Shown here: positions 49,783-58,340 of the stretch, piece after piece | Layout: each line of letters opens with the position of its first letter | Numbering within the stretch: the first letter of the stretch is position 1 | Assembly (NCBI GenBank): GCA_965237995.1 | Contig: CBDEGO010000004.1 | Location: 248,001 to 312,000 of the forward strand | From: JAAELZ01 sp965237995 | GTDB lineage: Bacteria; Pseudomonadota; Gammaproteobacteria; Arenicellales; Poriferihabitantaceae | Direction of reading: 5' to 3' | Length of the DNA: 64,000 nucleotides | Translations under genes and position numbers: made by a program | The notes under the pieces: generated by a model | The model's database searches: none | Seen by the model: the letters and a program-made list of their open reading frames with translations, nothing else | What the model was told of the DNA's origin: nothing

Positions 49783-51823
49783 TACTGACTCTAAAACAGC
49801 CCAAGTTATTTTCACGCCATCTGGCATGCGCGGCGAATTCAAGAAAGAAACCTCTTTGCTTGCCAGCGCCCAGCAAACAGGTGCTGATCTAGATTCGGTT
49901 TGCGGAGGCAATGGTATTTGTGGCCGGTGCAAGATTTTAGTTAGCGAAGGTGACTTCGCCAAGTTTGGCTTTAGCTCTTCACGCACCCACTTGAGCGAAC
50001 CCACATCAATTGAACGGGCTTACTTCAGCGCCAAAGAACTAGAAAAAGGCTACCGTCTTGCTTGCAACGCACACCTCAAAGATAACGTAGTGATTGACAT
50101 CCCGCCAGAGAGCCAAGTGCAACAACAACTGGTACGCAAAGCAGCAGGGAAGTTAAACGTCGAGGCAGCGCCTGCGATAAAACTTGTGACTATTGACGTC
50201 ACAGAAGCGTCGATGCATGACCAAACGGGCGACCTTGAGCGAATTCAAGAACAAGTTGAGTTTGAGACAGAAATTGAAAACATCAATGTTGACCTACAAA
50301 CCTTAGCGCAAATTCAAGTGGCGCTACGCAAAGGCAGCTGGAAAATTACTGTAGCCATTGCCCACAATGAATCCATTGTCGCGGTTTGGCCCGGTGAGCA
50401 AACCAAACTTTATGGCATCGCTATCGACGTTGGTTCCACCAGTATCGCCGCGCATTTAAGTGATTTAGATACGGGCGAAAACTTAGCGACTACGGGTCAG
50501 ATGAACCCACAAATTCGCTATGGCGAAGACGTAATTAGTCGCGTGTCATACATCATGATGAACCCAGGCGGTGAGGTCGACTTAACCGCAGCGGTGCGCG
50601 AGACCATTAACACCTTGGTGCAGCAACTGATTGAGCAATCTGGCGTTGATGCTAGTGCTATTTTAGACATGGTACTGGTCGGAAACCCGATCATGCACCA
50701 TTTACTACTCGGGATTAATCCGGTTGAGCTGGGCGGCGCTCCGTTCGCCTTAAGCACACAGTCTTCGGTGCATTGTAAAGCCAGCGAACTCGATATTGAT
50801 ATCAACCCTGGAACACAAGTTTATATTCTTCCTTGTATCGCCGGCCATGTTGGCGCCGACGCTGCGGCGGCCACCTTATCGCAAGCCCCGTACAAGAAAA
50901 CCGACATCACTCTGGTGGTTGATATCGGCACTAATGCTGAAATTGTTCTTGGCAACAGTGAAAAGCTAGTGGCGGCCTCAAGCCCAACTGGGCCGGCCTT
51001 TGAAGGCGCACAAATTGAACACGGTCAACGAGCAGCGCCCGGCGCGATTGAGCGTATGCGTATCGACCCGGTGACTTACGCGCCTAAATATAAGGTGATC
51101 GGTTGTGATTTATGGTCAGACGAAGCCGGTTTTACAGAGCAAACCAAAGATATCGGTGTAACCGGAATTTGCGGTTCAGGCATTATCGAAGCGGTGGCGG
51201 AACTATATATATCTGGCTTGGTACTTAACGACGGCGTTTTCAGCGCAGCGCTCAGCGAGCAAACCGACTACTTGTTTCAAAACGGCAAAACATTAGCCTA
51301 TCGAGTCACTGATGGAGAAAACGGCATCATCATTACTCAAAACGATATTAGAGCCATTCAATTTGCTAAGGCCACTTTACACGCAAGCATAGAATTATTA
51401 ATGGATAAGTTAGACATCAAGCAAATTGAACGTATTGAACTCGCAGGCGCCTTTGGGGCGCACATCGACCCTAAGTATGCTATGGCCCTTGGGCTGATTC
51501 CTGATTGTAATGTAGATAATGTACGCGCCGTTGGTAACGCCGCTGGTACAGGGGCGCGTATTGCGCTGCTTAACGTAGCTGCGAGACGTGAAATTGAAAA
51601 TGAAGTGCTTAAGATGATCAAAATTGAAACAGCAATTGAATCAAAGTTCCAAGATTACTTTATTGCAGCGATGGGTATTCCACACAAAAACCATGATTTT
51701 GCGCAATTGAGGAAGGTGTTACCAAATTTTCCTCAGTTACCAGCTGAACCCGCAGGTGGTGAAGCACCTACTAGAAGACGTCGGCGCTCGTCGCGCGGTG
51801 GTAGGCCAAACATTTCTCTGTAG
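49775..51823 (+). CDS. [2Fe-2S] ferredoxin + ASKHA-domain corrinoid reactivation protein
   Basis: A 682-residue protein of the RACo/RamA-like DUF4445 family. The N-terminal ferredoxin domain carries the cluster ligands in VCGGNGICGRCKI (near residues 43-52) with a fourth Cys in RLACNAHL. The large ASKHA part has the ATPase phosphate motifs GIAIDVGSTSIAAHL and TLVVDIGTNAEIVLG, plus GICGSGIIEAVAEL and ELAGAFGAHIDPKYA. These proteins use ATP to reduce inactive Co(II) corrinoid. The C-terminal tail is Arg-rich (TRRRRRSSRGGR). Its last 91 bases overlap the convergent GlxA gene. Confidence 0.92.
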   Translation: MNSTDSKTAQVIFTPSGMRGEFKKETSLLASAQQTGADLDSVCGGNGICGRCKILVSEGDFAKFGFSSSRTHLSEPTSIERAYFSAKELEKGYRLACNAHLKDNVVIDIPPESQVQQQLVRKAAGKLNVEAAPAIKLVTIDVTEASMHDQTGDLERIQEQVEFETEIENINVDLQTLAQIQVALRKGSWKITVAIAHNESIVAVWPGEQTKLYGIAIDVGSTSIAAHLSDLDTGENLATTGQMNPQIRYGEDVISRVSYIMMNPGGEVDLTAAVRETINTLVQQLIEQSGVDASAILDMVLVGNPIMHHLLLGINPVELGGAPFALSTQSSVHCKASELDIDINPGTQVYILPCIAGHVGADAAAATLSQAPYKKTDITLVVDIGTNAEIVLGNSEKLVAASSPTGPAFEGAQIEHGQRAAPGAIERMRIDPVTYAPKYKVIGCDLWSDEAGFTEQTKDIGVTGICGSGIIEAVAELYISGLVLNDGVFSAALSEQTDYLFQNGKTLAYRVTDGENGIIITQNDIRAIQFAKATLHASIELLMDKLDIKQIERIELAGAFGAHIDPKYAMALGLIPDCNVDNVRAVGNAAGTGARIALLNVAARREIENEVLKMIKIETAIESKFQDYFIAAMGIPHKNHDFAQLRKVLPNFPQLPAEPAGGEAPTRRRRRSSRGGRPNISL

Positions 51824-52749
51824 CACTTGCTAAAATGCGGGGTGGAAATAAACCCGCACATTAAAGAAATCTCTACAATCGAGTTTTCCGTTTGCAGTAG
51901 CAACATCCGCGCGTTGCGCAGTCGCAACTCCAGATAATACCGCGAGGGTGTGCAGTCTAAGTAAGTCCGAAACAAGCGCTCTAGTTGGCGCCTGGATATT
52001 CCAACATAGCCTGCCAACTCATCTGGGCTGATAGGCTCTTCTAAATTAGCCTCCATCAGCTTAACGGCCTCGGTCAACTTAGGTTGGCTTGTTCCAATTT
52101 TCTGCCTAAGCGGAATTCGCTGTTGGTCGTCTTTAGTGCGTATTCGATCAATCACGGCTTCTTCGGAGATCGCCGCAGCTAGTTCCCTGTCATGCGCCCT
52201 AGCCACCAGTTCGAGCATCAAATCAATTGAGGTTGTGCCGCCAGCGCAGGTATATCTATTTTTATCAATTTCGTAGATATCACTGGTTATAATGACTTTA
52301 GGAAATTCCTCCCGTGTAGAAACAATGTTCTCCCAATGTAAGGTACAACGCACTCCGTTAAGCAAGCCACTTTTAGCCAATTGGTAGGCGCCCGTACATA
52401 GTGCACCCAATGCTCCATCGCGTTTATCAATCAACTGCAACGCTTTAGCGAGTTCAGATGACCACCGATTTGCGGGGTTCACTCCGCCGCAGACAAATAG
52501 TACTTCAACCGCCTCTAGTTCAGCTATCGCGCAATCAGGTGTCACTGCAATGCCGTTGCTGGCTTTGACAACTTTTCCGTCGAGCGTAACCGTTACCCAA
52601 TCAAATAGAGCATCACGTGTTATGTGGTTTGCTAAGCGTAATATTTCTATCGCGCCAGAAAAGCTAATCATTGAAAAGCTATCTAGCATTAAAAAACCAT
52701 AGGTTAATGGCTTTGAATTTGAGTTTGAGTTTGAGTTCGAATGTGGCAT
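51733..52749 (-). CDS. Second GlxA-family transcriptional regulator
   Basis: A 338-residue DJ-1/PfpI plus AraC regulator, clearly paralogous to the one at 5397-6362 (shared FLMLDSFSMISFSGAIEILRLAN, DKNRYTCAGGTTSIDLMLEL, QQRIPLRQKIGTSQPKL and LAGYVGISRRQLERLFRTYL). Unlike the first, it keeps Cys at the DJ-1 nucleophile position (GALCTGAYQLAKSGLL). The N terminus has a Ser-Asn repeat encoded by a TTTGAG-type hexanucleotide tandem repeat (52713-52740). Facing the methyl-transfer operon, it is the likely regulator of that operon. Confidence 0.9.
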   Translation of the reverse strand: MPHSNSNSNSNSKPLTYGFLMLDSFSMISFSGAIEILRLANHITRDALFDWVTVTLDGKVVKASNGIAVTPDCAIAELEAVEVLFVCGGVNPANRWSSELAKALQLIDKRDGALGALCTGAYQLAKSGLLNGVRCTLHWENIVSTREEFPKVIITSDIYEIDKNRYTCAGGTTSIDLMLELVARAHDRELAAAISEEAVIDRIRTKDDQQRIPLRQKIGTSQPKLTEAVKLMEANLEEPISPDELAGYVGISRRQLERLFRTYLDCTPSRYYLELRLRNARMLLLQTENSIVEISLMCGFISTPHFSKCYREMFGLPPRDERRRLLVGASPPAGSAGN

Positions 52750-52766
52750 GTAATGAACCGGAAAAC

Positions 52767-53177
52767 TCAGCTAGGCATGCGCGGGAAATTCGGCACTTCT
52801 TCCGAGGTCAAATCCCATGTCTTTTTATAATCGGTATATAACACCACCTGAGGTTTAAACCAGTTGCTCTCATCAAAACTACCGGCAGCAACGCCGATAA
52901 TGCCAGATCGGCCCGAGTTAGTTGAAAACAAGCGCGAGCCGCAGCTAGAACAAAAGTGTCGGGTATTTATATTACCGCTGTCGGCGGTAGTTGCGTAAGT
53001 AGCTGCCTGCCCTTGAATGCTGACAGCTTCATCTTCAAAAAAAGCTTGAGACACATGTCCGGTTCCGGTCGCCTTCTGGCAATCAACGCAATGACACTGT
53101 GCCATTCTAATAGGCTCTTTAGAGATACTGTATTTAATTTCTCCACACAAACATTGGCCAGACGCAAAGTTTTTCAT
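52767..53177 (-). CDS. Second GFA/CENP-V-family zinc protein
   Basis: A 136-residue GFA-family protein with the zinc motifs GQCLCGEIKYSI, CHCVDCQKATGTGHV and FCSSCGSRLF, and the aromatic core NWFKPQVVLYTDYKKTW. It starts upstream of the second glxA gene on the same strand (17 bases apart) and may be co-transcribed with it. It is not a close copy of the 49.4-kb GFA protein. Confidence 0.85.
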   Translation of the reverse strand: MKNFASGQCLCGEIKYSISKEPIRMAQCHCVDCQKATGTGHVSQAFFEDEAVSIQGQAATYATTADSGNINTRHFCSSCGSRLFSTNSGRSGIIGVAAGSFDESNWFKPQVVLYTDYKKTWDLTSEEVPNFPRMPS

Positions 53178-53317
53178 ATATTATACTTCTCAGAAAACGA
53201 TCACAATCGACGTAGAAGCGCCGCTTAGCGGTGGAATATACCACTAATCTATACAGGCACCTACTGCCTTTTATCGTATGTGATTTCACCAAAATAACGC
53301 TGAATAATAGATAAAGC

Positions 53318-53851
53318 ATGCAAGAACACATTCCGGTTGATCGCTGCCTACATTCTCCAAATTACGATGACAGGCCCAAAGAGGTGGTGATTGACACTTT
53401 AGTCATTCACGCGATCAGCTTGCCTCCTGATTGCTTTGGTGACGAATTCGTAGAACAGTTTTTTACTAATTACCTTGATGAGACTGCACACCCTTACTTT
53501 TGCACCATTAAACGCTTAAAGGTTTCATCCCATTTTTATATCAAACGATGCGGCAAAACCGTTCAATTCGTAAGTACCTTAAAGCGAGCTTGGCATGCAG
53601 GGGAGTCTTTGTTCGACGGAAAAAGCAATGTCAATGACTTTTCTATAGGTGTAGAACTTGAAGGCTGTGACAGCCAGCCATTTACAGACGAGCAATACGT
53701 GGCGCTAATAACCTTAACTAAGTTAATTAGAAGTTATCATTCTGCCATATCACTTGATCGCATCGTTGGCCATAGTGACATTGCGCCAGGACGGAAAACA
53801 GACCCTGGCCCTTTATTCGATTGGGACAAATACCTTTCTAGTTTAACTTAG
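53318..53851 (+). CDS. ampD: 1,6-anhydro-N-acetylmuramyl-L-alanine amidase AmpD
   Basis: A 177-residue cytoplasmic zinc amidase of peptidoglycan recycling. Motifs are DTLVIHAISLPPDCFGDEFVEQFF (first zinc His), VSSHFYIKRCGKTVQFVSTLKRAWHAGES (second His), FSIGVELEGCDSQPFT and IVGHSDIAPGRKTDPGPLFDW (Asp ligand). Length matches AmpD proteins of about 180 residues. It is a stand-alone gene, convergent with the ribosomal operon end. Confidence 0.95.
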   Translation: MQEHIPVDRCLHSPNYDDRPKEVVIDTLVIHAISLPPDCFGDEFVEQFFTNYLDETAHPYFCTIKRLKVSSHFYIKRCGKTVQFVSTLKRAWHAGESLFDGKSNVNDFSIGVELEGCDSQPFTDEQYVALITLTKLIRSYHSAISLDRIVGHSDIAPGRKTDPGPLFDWDKYLSSLT

Positions 53852-53859
53852 CAATAAAA

Positions 53860-53881
53860 AAGCACCTACAAGTAAGTGCTT
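53860..53881 (-). terminator. Rho-independent terminator of the rplQ-end operon
   Basis: AAGCACCTAC and GTAAGTGCTT form a 10-bp stem with one mismatch. Read on the minus strand it is followed by TTTTT, so it ends the alpha operon after rplQ; it also lies 9 bases after the ampD stop. Confidence 0.85.
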
Positions 53882-53906
53882 GATATAAACGCTTAAGATA
53901 ATTAGC

Positions 53907-54332
53907 TTAGTCTTCTTCGTCTTCCGTCTCAACTTCATCATCTTCTACTTGGTCTAGACCTTTAGCAGCCATTATGTCACGATCAACTAATTGCATATAG
54001 GCCATCGGAGCATTGTCGCTCACTCGCCCACCTGCTTTCAAAATGCGCGTATAGCCACCAGGTCGACTAGCATAGTGAGGACCAATTTCGTTAAATAGCT
54101 TTGTTACCGTATCACGGTCACGCAAGCGCGCGAACGCTAGACGACGATTAGCCACAGATGCTGTTTTAGCAAGCGTGATGATAGGCTCAACCACACGACG
54201 CAATTCCTTAGCTTTAGGAACGGTTGTTTTAATTTGTTCGTGCTTCAACAAAGAGACCGCCATGTTCCTAAACATCGCTGTACGATGTGAAGAAGTACGG
54301 TTAAGTTGTCTTCCAGATTTACGGTGTCGCAT
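53907..54332 (-). CDS. rplQ: 50S ribosomal protein L17
   Basis: 141 residues starting MRHRKSGRQLNRTSSHRTAMFRNM, the invariant L17 opening. The body is about 127 residues, as usual; the remaining 14 form an acidic tail (EDDEVETEDEED) that is longer than in many relatives. It is the last gene of the alpha operon, 16 bases after rpoA, followed by a rho-independent terminator. L17 binds 23S rRNA near the peptide exit region. Confidence 0.97.
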   Translation of the reverse strand: MRHRKSGRQLNRTSSHRTAMFRNMAVSLLKHEQIKTTVPKAKELRRVVEPIITLAKTASVANRRLAFARLRDRDTVTKLFNEIGPHYASRPGGYTRILKAGGRVSDNAPMAYMQLVDRDIMAAKGLDQVEDDEVETEDEED

Positions 54333-54348
54333 TTCTACAGCCTTTAAA

Positions 54349-55335
54349 TTAATCAGTTACAATAGAAGCAGGTGGCCAAGCTTCAAGCTTGGTGCCAAGT
54401 GTAAAACCCCTTTCTGCCAATACGTCTTTAATTTCAGTGAGTGATTTTTTACCTAAGTTAGGCGTCTTCAACAAGTCAGTTTCGGTACGCTGAACCAAAT
54501 CACCTACATAATAAATATTCTCTGCTTTCAAGCAATTTGCAGAACGCACTGTTAGCTCTAAGTCATCAACTGGGCTTAACAAACCTGGGTCAATTTCTGG
54601 CTCAATTTCGTCCGGCGCTTGGATGGTTGACTCTTCAAGATTAACGAAAGTCGCAATCTGTTCGTGCATAATAGTTGCTGCACGTGTAATCGCCTCTTCT
54701 GGGTCAACAGTCCCATTTGTTTCCATTTCAATGATCAAGCGATCAAGGTCGGTGCGCTGCTCAACGCGTGCGTCTTCCACTTGATAAGAAACGGTATCGA
54801 TAGGGCTATAGGACGCATCTAAATGAATCAGGCCTACCTCTTCAGTTTCATCACTTTGCTTACGTGAAGCTGCCGTTTCATATCCGCGACCTTGGCGTAC
54901 AGTCAGCGTCATCTCTAACTTGCCTTCTTTAGTTACGGTAGCGATAAAACGATCTGGATCAGTGATTTCAGCATCATGCTCGGTGGTAATGTCCGCAGCC
55001 GTCACGACGCATGGGCCTTTCTTACTGATAGTAAGCTTAGCTTCATTGCGATCGTTCAGACGAACCGGTAAACCTTTAAGGTTTAACAAAATGTCCATCA
55101 CGTCTTCTTGTACCCCTTTGATCGTTGAGTACTCATGAAGCACACCATCAATTTTTACAGACACGACAGACGCGCCGGGGATAGAAGAGATAAGAATACG
55201 ACGCATCGCATTACCTAGAGTATGGCCAAAACCACGCTCTAATGGCTCAATCACAACACGACAAGCATTGTCTTTATCATTTTTGACTTCGACAATGCGA
55301 GGCCTTAAGAATTCAAGCGAAGATAAATCTTGCAT
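54349..55335 (-). CDS. rpoA: DNA-directed RNA polymerase subunit alpha
   Basis: 328 residues, the standard length. The N domain reads RVVIEPLERGFGHTLGNAMRRILISSIPGASV, and the C-terminal domain ends in the two HhH-type helices used for activator and UP-element contact (LLSPVDDLELTVRSANCLKAENIYYVGDLVQRTETDLLKTPNLGKKSLTEIKDVL). Placed between rpsD and rplQ, as in other gammaproteobacteria. Confidence 0.98.
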   Translation of the reverse strand: MQDLSSLEFLRPRIVEVKNDKDNACRVVIEPLERGFGHTLGNAMRRILISSIPGASVVSVKIDGVLHEYSTIKGVQEDVMDILLNLKGLPVRLNDRNEAKLTISKKGPCVVTAADITTEHDAEITDPDRFIATVTKEGKLEMTLTVRQGRGYETAASRKQSDETEEVGLIHLDASYSPIDTVSYQVEDARVEQRTDLDRLIIEMETNGTVDPEEAITRAATIMHEQIATFVNLEESTIQAPDEIEPEIDPGLLSPVDDLELTVRSANCLKAENIYYVGDLVQRTETDLLKTPNLGKKSLTEIKDVLAERGFTLGTKLEAWPPASIVTD

Positions 55336-55368
55336 TATATTACCTAGTGTTAGGGAATTAACTAATGA

Positions 55369-55992
55369 TTACTTAGAGTACAAAGCAACAACCAAGGCTT
55401 CCTGGATATCAGGCGGCAATTGGTCACGCTCTGGCAGTGCTTTAAACACACCCGAGACTTTGGCTACATCGACATCAACCCAATCAACGAAACCAATTTG
55501 CTCAGCAATTTCCATCGCTGACGTCACACGCAATTGCTTTTTACTTTTCTCACGCACTTCAACCACATCACCAGGGTGAACTTGATAAGAGGGTATATTT
55601 ACGTTTTTGCCATTAACGAGAATGGCTTTATGGCTAACTAACTGACGACACTCTGCACGCGTAACGCCATAACCCATGCGATATACCACATTATCTAAAC
55701 GTGCTTCTAAAAGCTGCCATAAGTTATGACCCGTTGAGCCTTTTGTTGCGGCAGCCTTTTTATAGTAGCTGGCAAATTGCTTTTCCATGATGCCATACAT
55801 ACGGCGCATCTTTTGTTTTTCACGTAACTGTGTGCCGTATACCGTAGTTCTTGGTCGGCGAGCGCCAGCCTTAAAGCCTGGAGGACGATCAAACTTACAT
55901 TTTGATTCGATAGTGCGTGCAGGGCTTTTCAGAAACAAATCCGTTCCTTCGCGACGTGCTAACTTACACTTTGGACCTATATATCTAGCCAT
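55369..55992 (-). CDS. rpsD: 30S ribosomal protein S4
   Basis: 207 residues starting MARYIGPKCKLARREGTDLFL, with the S4 RNA-binding domain in RLDNVVYRMGYGVTRAECRQLVSHKAILVNGKNVNIPSY. Length and motifs match S4. In enterobacteria S4 represses the alpha operon by binding its leader mRNA; the equivalent leader was not examined in detail here. Third gene of the alpha operon. Confidence 0.98.
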   Translation of the reverse strand: MARYIGPKCKLARREGTDLFLKSPARTIESKCKFDRPPGFKAGARRPRTTVYGTQLREKQKMRRMYGIMEKQFASYYKKAAATKGSTGHNLWQLLEARLDNVVYRMGYGVTRAECRQLVSHKAILVNGKNVNIPSYQVHPGDVVEVREKSKKQLRVTSAMEIAEQIGFVDWVDVDVAKVSGVFKALPERDQLPPDIQEALVVALYSK

Positions 55993-56006
55993 TAGTAAAA
56001 CCTATA

Positions 56007-56381
56007 TTAAACGCGACGACGCTTTGATGGGCGGCATCCATTGTGAGGAAGAGGAGTAACGTCAGTCAGATTTTGAATTTCAAATCCCGCTGCTTGTAGT
56101 GCGCGAGCTGCTGACTCACGTCCTGGCCCAGGGCCATTAAAAAGAACGTCTAGCACTTGAATGCCGTATTCCTTTGCTGACTCAGCACACATTTCCGCAG
56201 CACGTTGCCCAGCAAAAGGGGTACTCTTACGAGAGCCCTTAAAACCAGCTTGTCCCGCAGAGGACCAACACAAGGCATTGCCGTGTCGGTCGGTAATGGT
56301 CACAATCGTGTTATTGAACGTTGCGTGAATATGAGCGATACCTTCAGTAACGACCTTTTTAACTTTACTTACTTTTGCCAT
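56007..56381 (-). CDS. rpsK: 30S ribosomal protein S11
   Basis: 124 residues containing IAHIHATFNNTIVTITDRHGNAL, GFKGSRKSTPFAGQRAAEM and the strongly conserved end DVTPLPHNGCRPSKRRRV. It lies 11 bases after rpsM and 14 before rpsD. S11 sits on the 30S platform near the Shine-Dalgarno duplex. Confidence 0.98.
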   Translation of the reverse strand: MAKVSKVKKVVTEGIAHIHATFNNTIVTITDRHGNALCWSSAGQAGFKGSRKSTPFAGQRAAEMCAESAKEYGIQVLDVLFNGPGPGRESAARALQAAGFEIQNLTDVTPLPHNGCRPSKRRRV

Positions 56382-56392
56382 TGTACTGAGCC

Positions 56393-56749
56393 TTATTTCT
56401 TAATTGGGCGACGAGGACCTTTACGAGTCCTAGCGTTAGTTTTAGTACGTTGCCCGCGTAGTGGCAATCCACGTCTGTGACGGATACCGCGGAAAGAAGC
56501 CATGTCCATCAAACGTTTGATGTTCATAGAAGTTTCTCTGCGCAAATCACCTTCAACAATAAATTTAGCTACTTCTTGGCGTAGCTTCTCAGCTTCATCC
56601 TCCGTTAGATCTTTGATCTTAGTTGAAGGAACAACACCAGCCGCATCACAAATAGATAATGCGCGAGGTCGGCCTATGCCAAAAATGTGTGTTAACCCTA
56701 TCTCAGTATGCTTGTGAGCGGGTAAATTTATGCCTGCAATACGTGCCAC
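56393..56749 (-). CDS. rpsM: 30S ribosomal protein S13
   Basis: 118 residues: MARIAGINLPAHKHTEIGLTHIFGIGR at the start and the basic end RGIRHRRGLPLRGQRTKTNARTRKG, both diagnostic of S13. It is the first gene of the alpha operon. The 113 bases between it and rpmJ would hold any alpha-operon leader, but no distinctive structure was resolved by eye. Confidence 0.98.
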   Translation of the reverse strand: MARIAGINLPAHKHTEIGLTHIFGIGRPRALSICDAAGVVPSTKIKDLTEDEAEKLRQEVAKFIVEGDLRRETSMNIKRLMDMASFRGIRHRRGLPLRGQRTKTNARTRKGPRRPIKK

Positions 56750-56862
56750 TTGAACTCGTCTCTTTAATAAATTAATTTAAATCGGGCGCCCACAAATTAG
56801 CGGCGCGCGATGGTATCAAAAATGTCGTAAACCTACAATGCGAAATTACGGTAAATAACTGG

Positions 56863-56979
56863 CTAGCCTTGACGTTGTTTATGACGTGCATCAGTTTTAC
56901 AAATTACACGTACAACGCCGTTACGACGAATCACTTTACAATTTCTGCAGATCTTTTTAACAGATGCTCTAACTTTCAT
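56863..56979 (-). CDS. rpmJ: 50S ribosomal protein L36
   Basis: 38 residues: it opens MKVRASVKKICRNCKVIRRN and continues GVVRVICKTDARHKQRQG. The zinc ligands (CRNC, then Cys and His near the end) are present, so this is the C+ form. The start follows secY by 20 bases, and the gene ends the spc operon. Confidence 0.97.
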   Translation of the reverse strand: MKVRASVKKICRNCKVIRRNGVVRVICKTDARHKQRQG

Positions 56980-56999
56980 AATAATGCTCCTAAAGCGTA

Positions 57000-58340
57000 T
57001 TAACGCTGACGTGCGCCACCCATGACGCTAGACTTCTTTAATATGTTATCGTACTGCCGTGACATTAAATGTGATTGAACTTGATTGATCAGATCCATCA
57101 ACACCACAACAATAATCAACAAAGAGGTACCACCAAAATAAAATGGCACACTGTATTTCACAATTAGAAATTCTGGGATAAGGCAAACAAAGGTAATGTA
57201 TAACGCACCGATTAAGGTTAGTCGTGACACAACACCATCGATGTAGTTAGTTGTTTGTTGCCCAGGCCGTATCCCTGGCACGAACGCACCTGACTGCTTT
57301 AAGTTATCTGCAATTTCTTTTGGGTCAAAAATCAACGCGGTATAGAAGAAACAGAAAAAGATAATCATACTTGCGTATATAAGCGTATAGACGGGCTGCC
57401 CAGGCTGCAAGGTTGTGGCTAAATCACGTAACCAATACATACCTTCACTACTTTGACCTAGCCAAGAGCCAATACTCGCGGGGAACAAAATAATACTCGA
57501 AGCAAAGATGGGTGGAATTACACCAGCCATGTTTAACTTAAGCGGTAAAAAGCTTTGTTGCGCTTGTACCATTTTACGCCCTTGCATGCGTTTCGCGTAA
57601 TGTATTGGGATACGGCGCTGTGCGCGTTCCACGAATACAACGAAGTAAGTGATGGCAAGCACGCCAATAAACAAGATTAAAATAAAACCAAAACCAAATT
57701 GCCCGTTACGCGCTAACTCTAGCGTTCCGCCGATAGCAGCCGGTAACCCAGAAACAATAGAGGCAAAAATTATTAACGAGATACCATTACCAATACCGCG
57801 CTCTGTTACCTGCTCGCCCAGCCATACCAAGAACATTGTGCCACACACTAAAGTGGCGACCATGATAATTTGGAAACCAAAACCAGGAATGACCACAACA
57901 GACGCACCGCCAACACTTTGGGCTTGTACCGCAATTGAAATCCCGAATGCTTGAAAGATCGCTAATACCGCAGTGAAGTAGCGCGTATATTGCGTGATCT
58001 TACGCCGACCCGCTTCACCTTCTTTCTTCAGCTGTTTAAGCTGAGGAATGACTGCCGTCATCATCTGAATGATGATAGAAGCCGAGATGTAGGGCATGAC
58101 ACCCAACGCAAATACAGACAAGCGGCTTAAAGCACCGCCAGAAAACATATTAAAAATATCTAAAACCGAGCCTCTAGTTTGCTCAAACATCGCCGCAACA
58201 GCATTGGGATCAACGCCCGGAACAGGTAAATGCGTTCCTAATCGGAACACTAACACCGCGCCAAGCATAAACAGAATACGCGACTTTAGCTCGCCTAAAC
58301 CGCTCATAACACCCGTACTGTTTGGAGATTTCTTAGCCAT
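57000..58340 (-). CDS. secY: Protein translocase subunit SecY
   Basis: 446 residues with about ten hydrophobic segments. It includes the cytoplasmic opening GLGELKSRILFMLGAVLVFRLGTHLPVPGVD, the plug-region FNMFSGGALSRLSVFALGVMPYISASIIIQ, and the ribosome-binding loop YAKRMQGRKM. It forms the SecYEG channel. Start abuts rplO (one-base overlap), as is usual in spc operons. Confidence 0.98.
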   Translation of the reverse strand: MAKKSPNSTGVMSGLGELKSRILFMLGAVLVFRLGTHLPVPGVDPNAVAAMFEQTRGSVLDIFNMFSGGALSRLSVFALGVMPYISASIIIQMMTAVIPQLKQLKKEGEAGRRKITQYTRYFTAVLAIFQAFGISIAVQAQSVGGASVVVIPGFGFQIIMVATLVCGTMFLVWLGEQVTERGIGNGISLIIFASIVSGLPAAIGGTLELARNGQFGFGFILILFIGVLAITYFVVFVERAQRRIPIHYAKRMQGRKMVQAQQSFLPLKLNMAGVIPPIFASSIILFPASIGSWLGQSSEGMYWLRDLATTLQPGQPVYTLIYASMIIFFCFFYTALIFDPKEIADNLKQSGAFVPGIRPGQQTTNYIDGVVSRLTLIGALYITFVCLIPEFLIVKYSVPFYFGGTSLLIIVVVLMDLINQVQSHLMSRQYDNILKKSSVMGGARQR

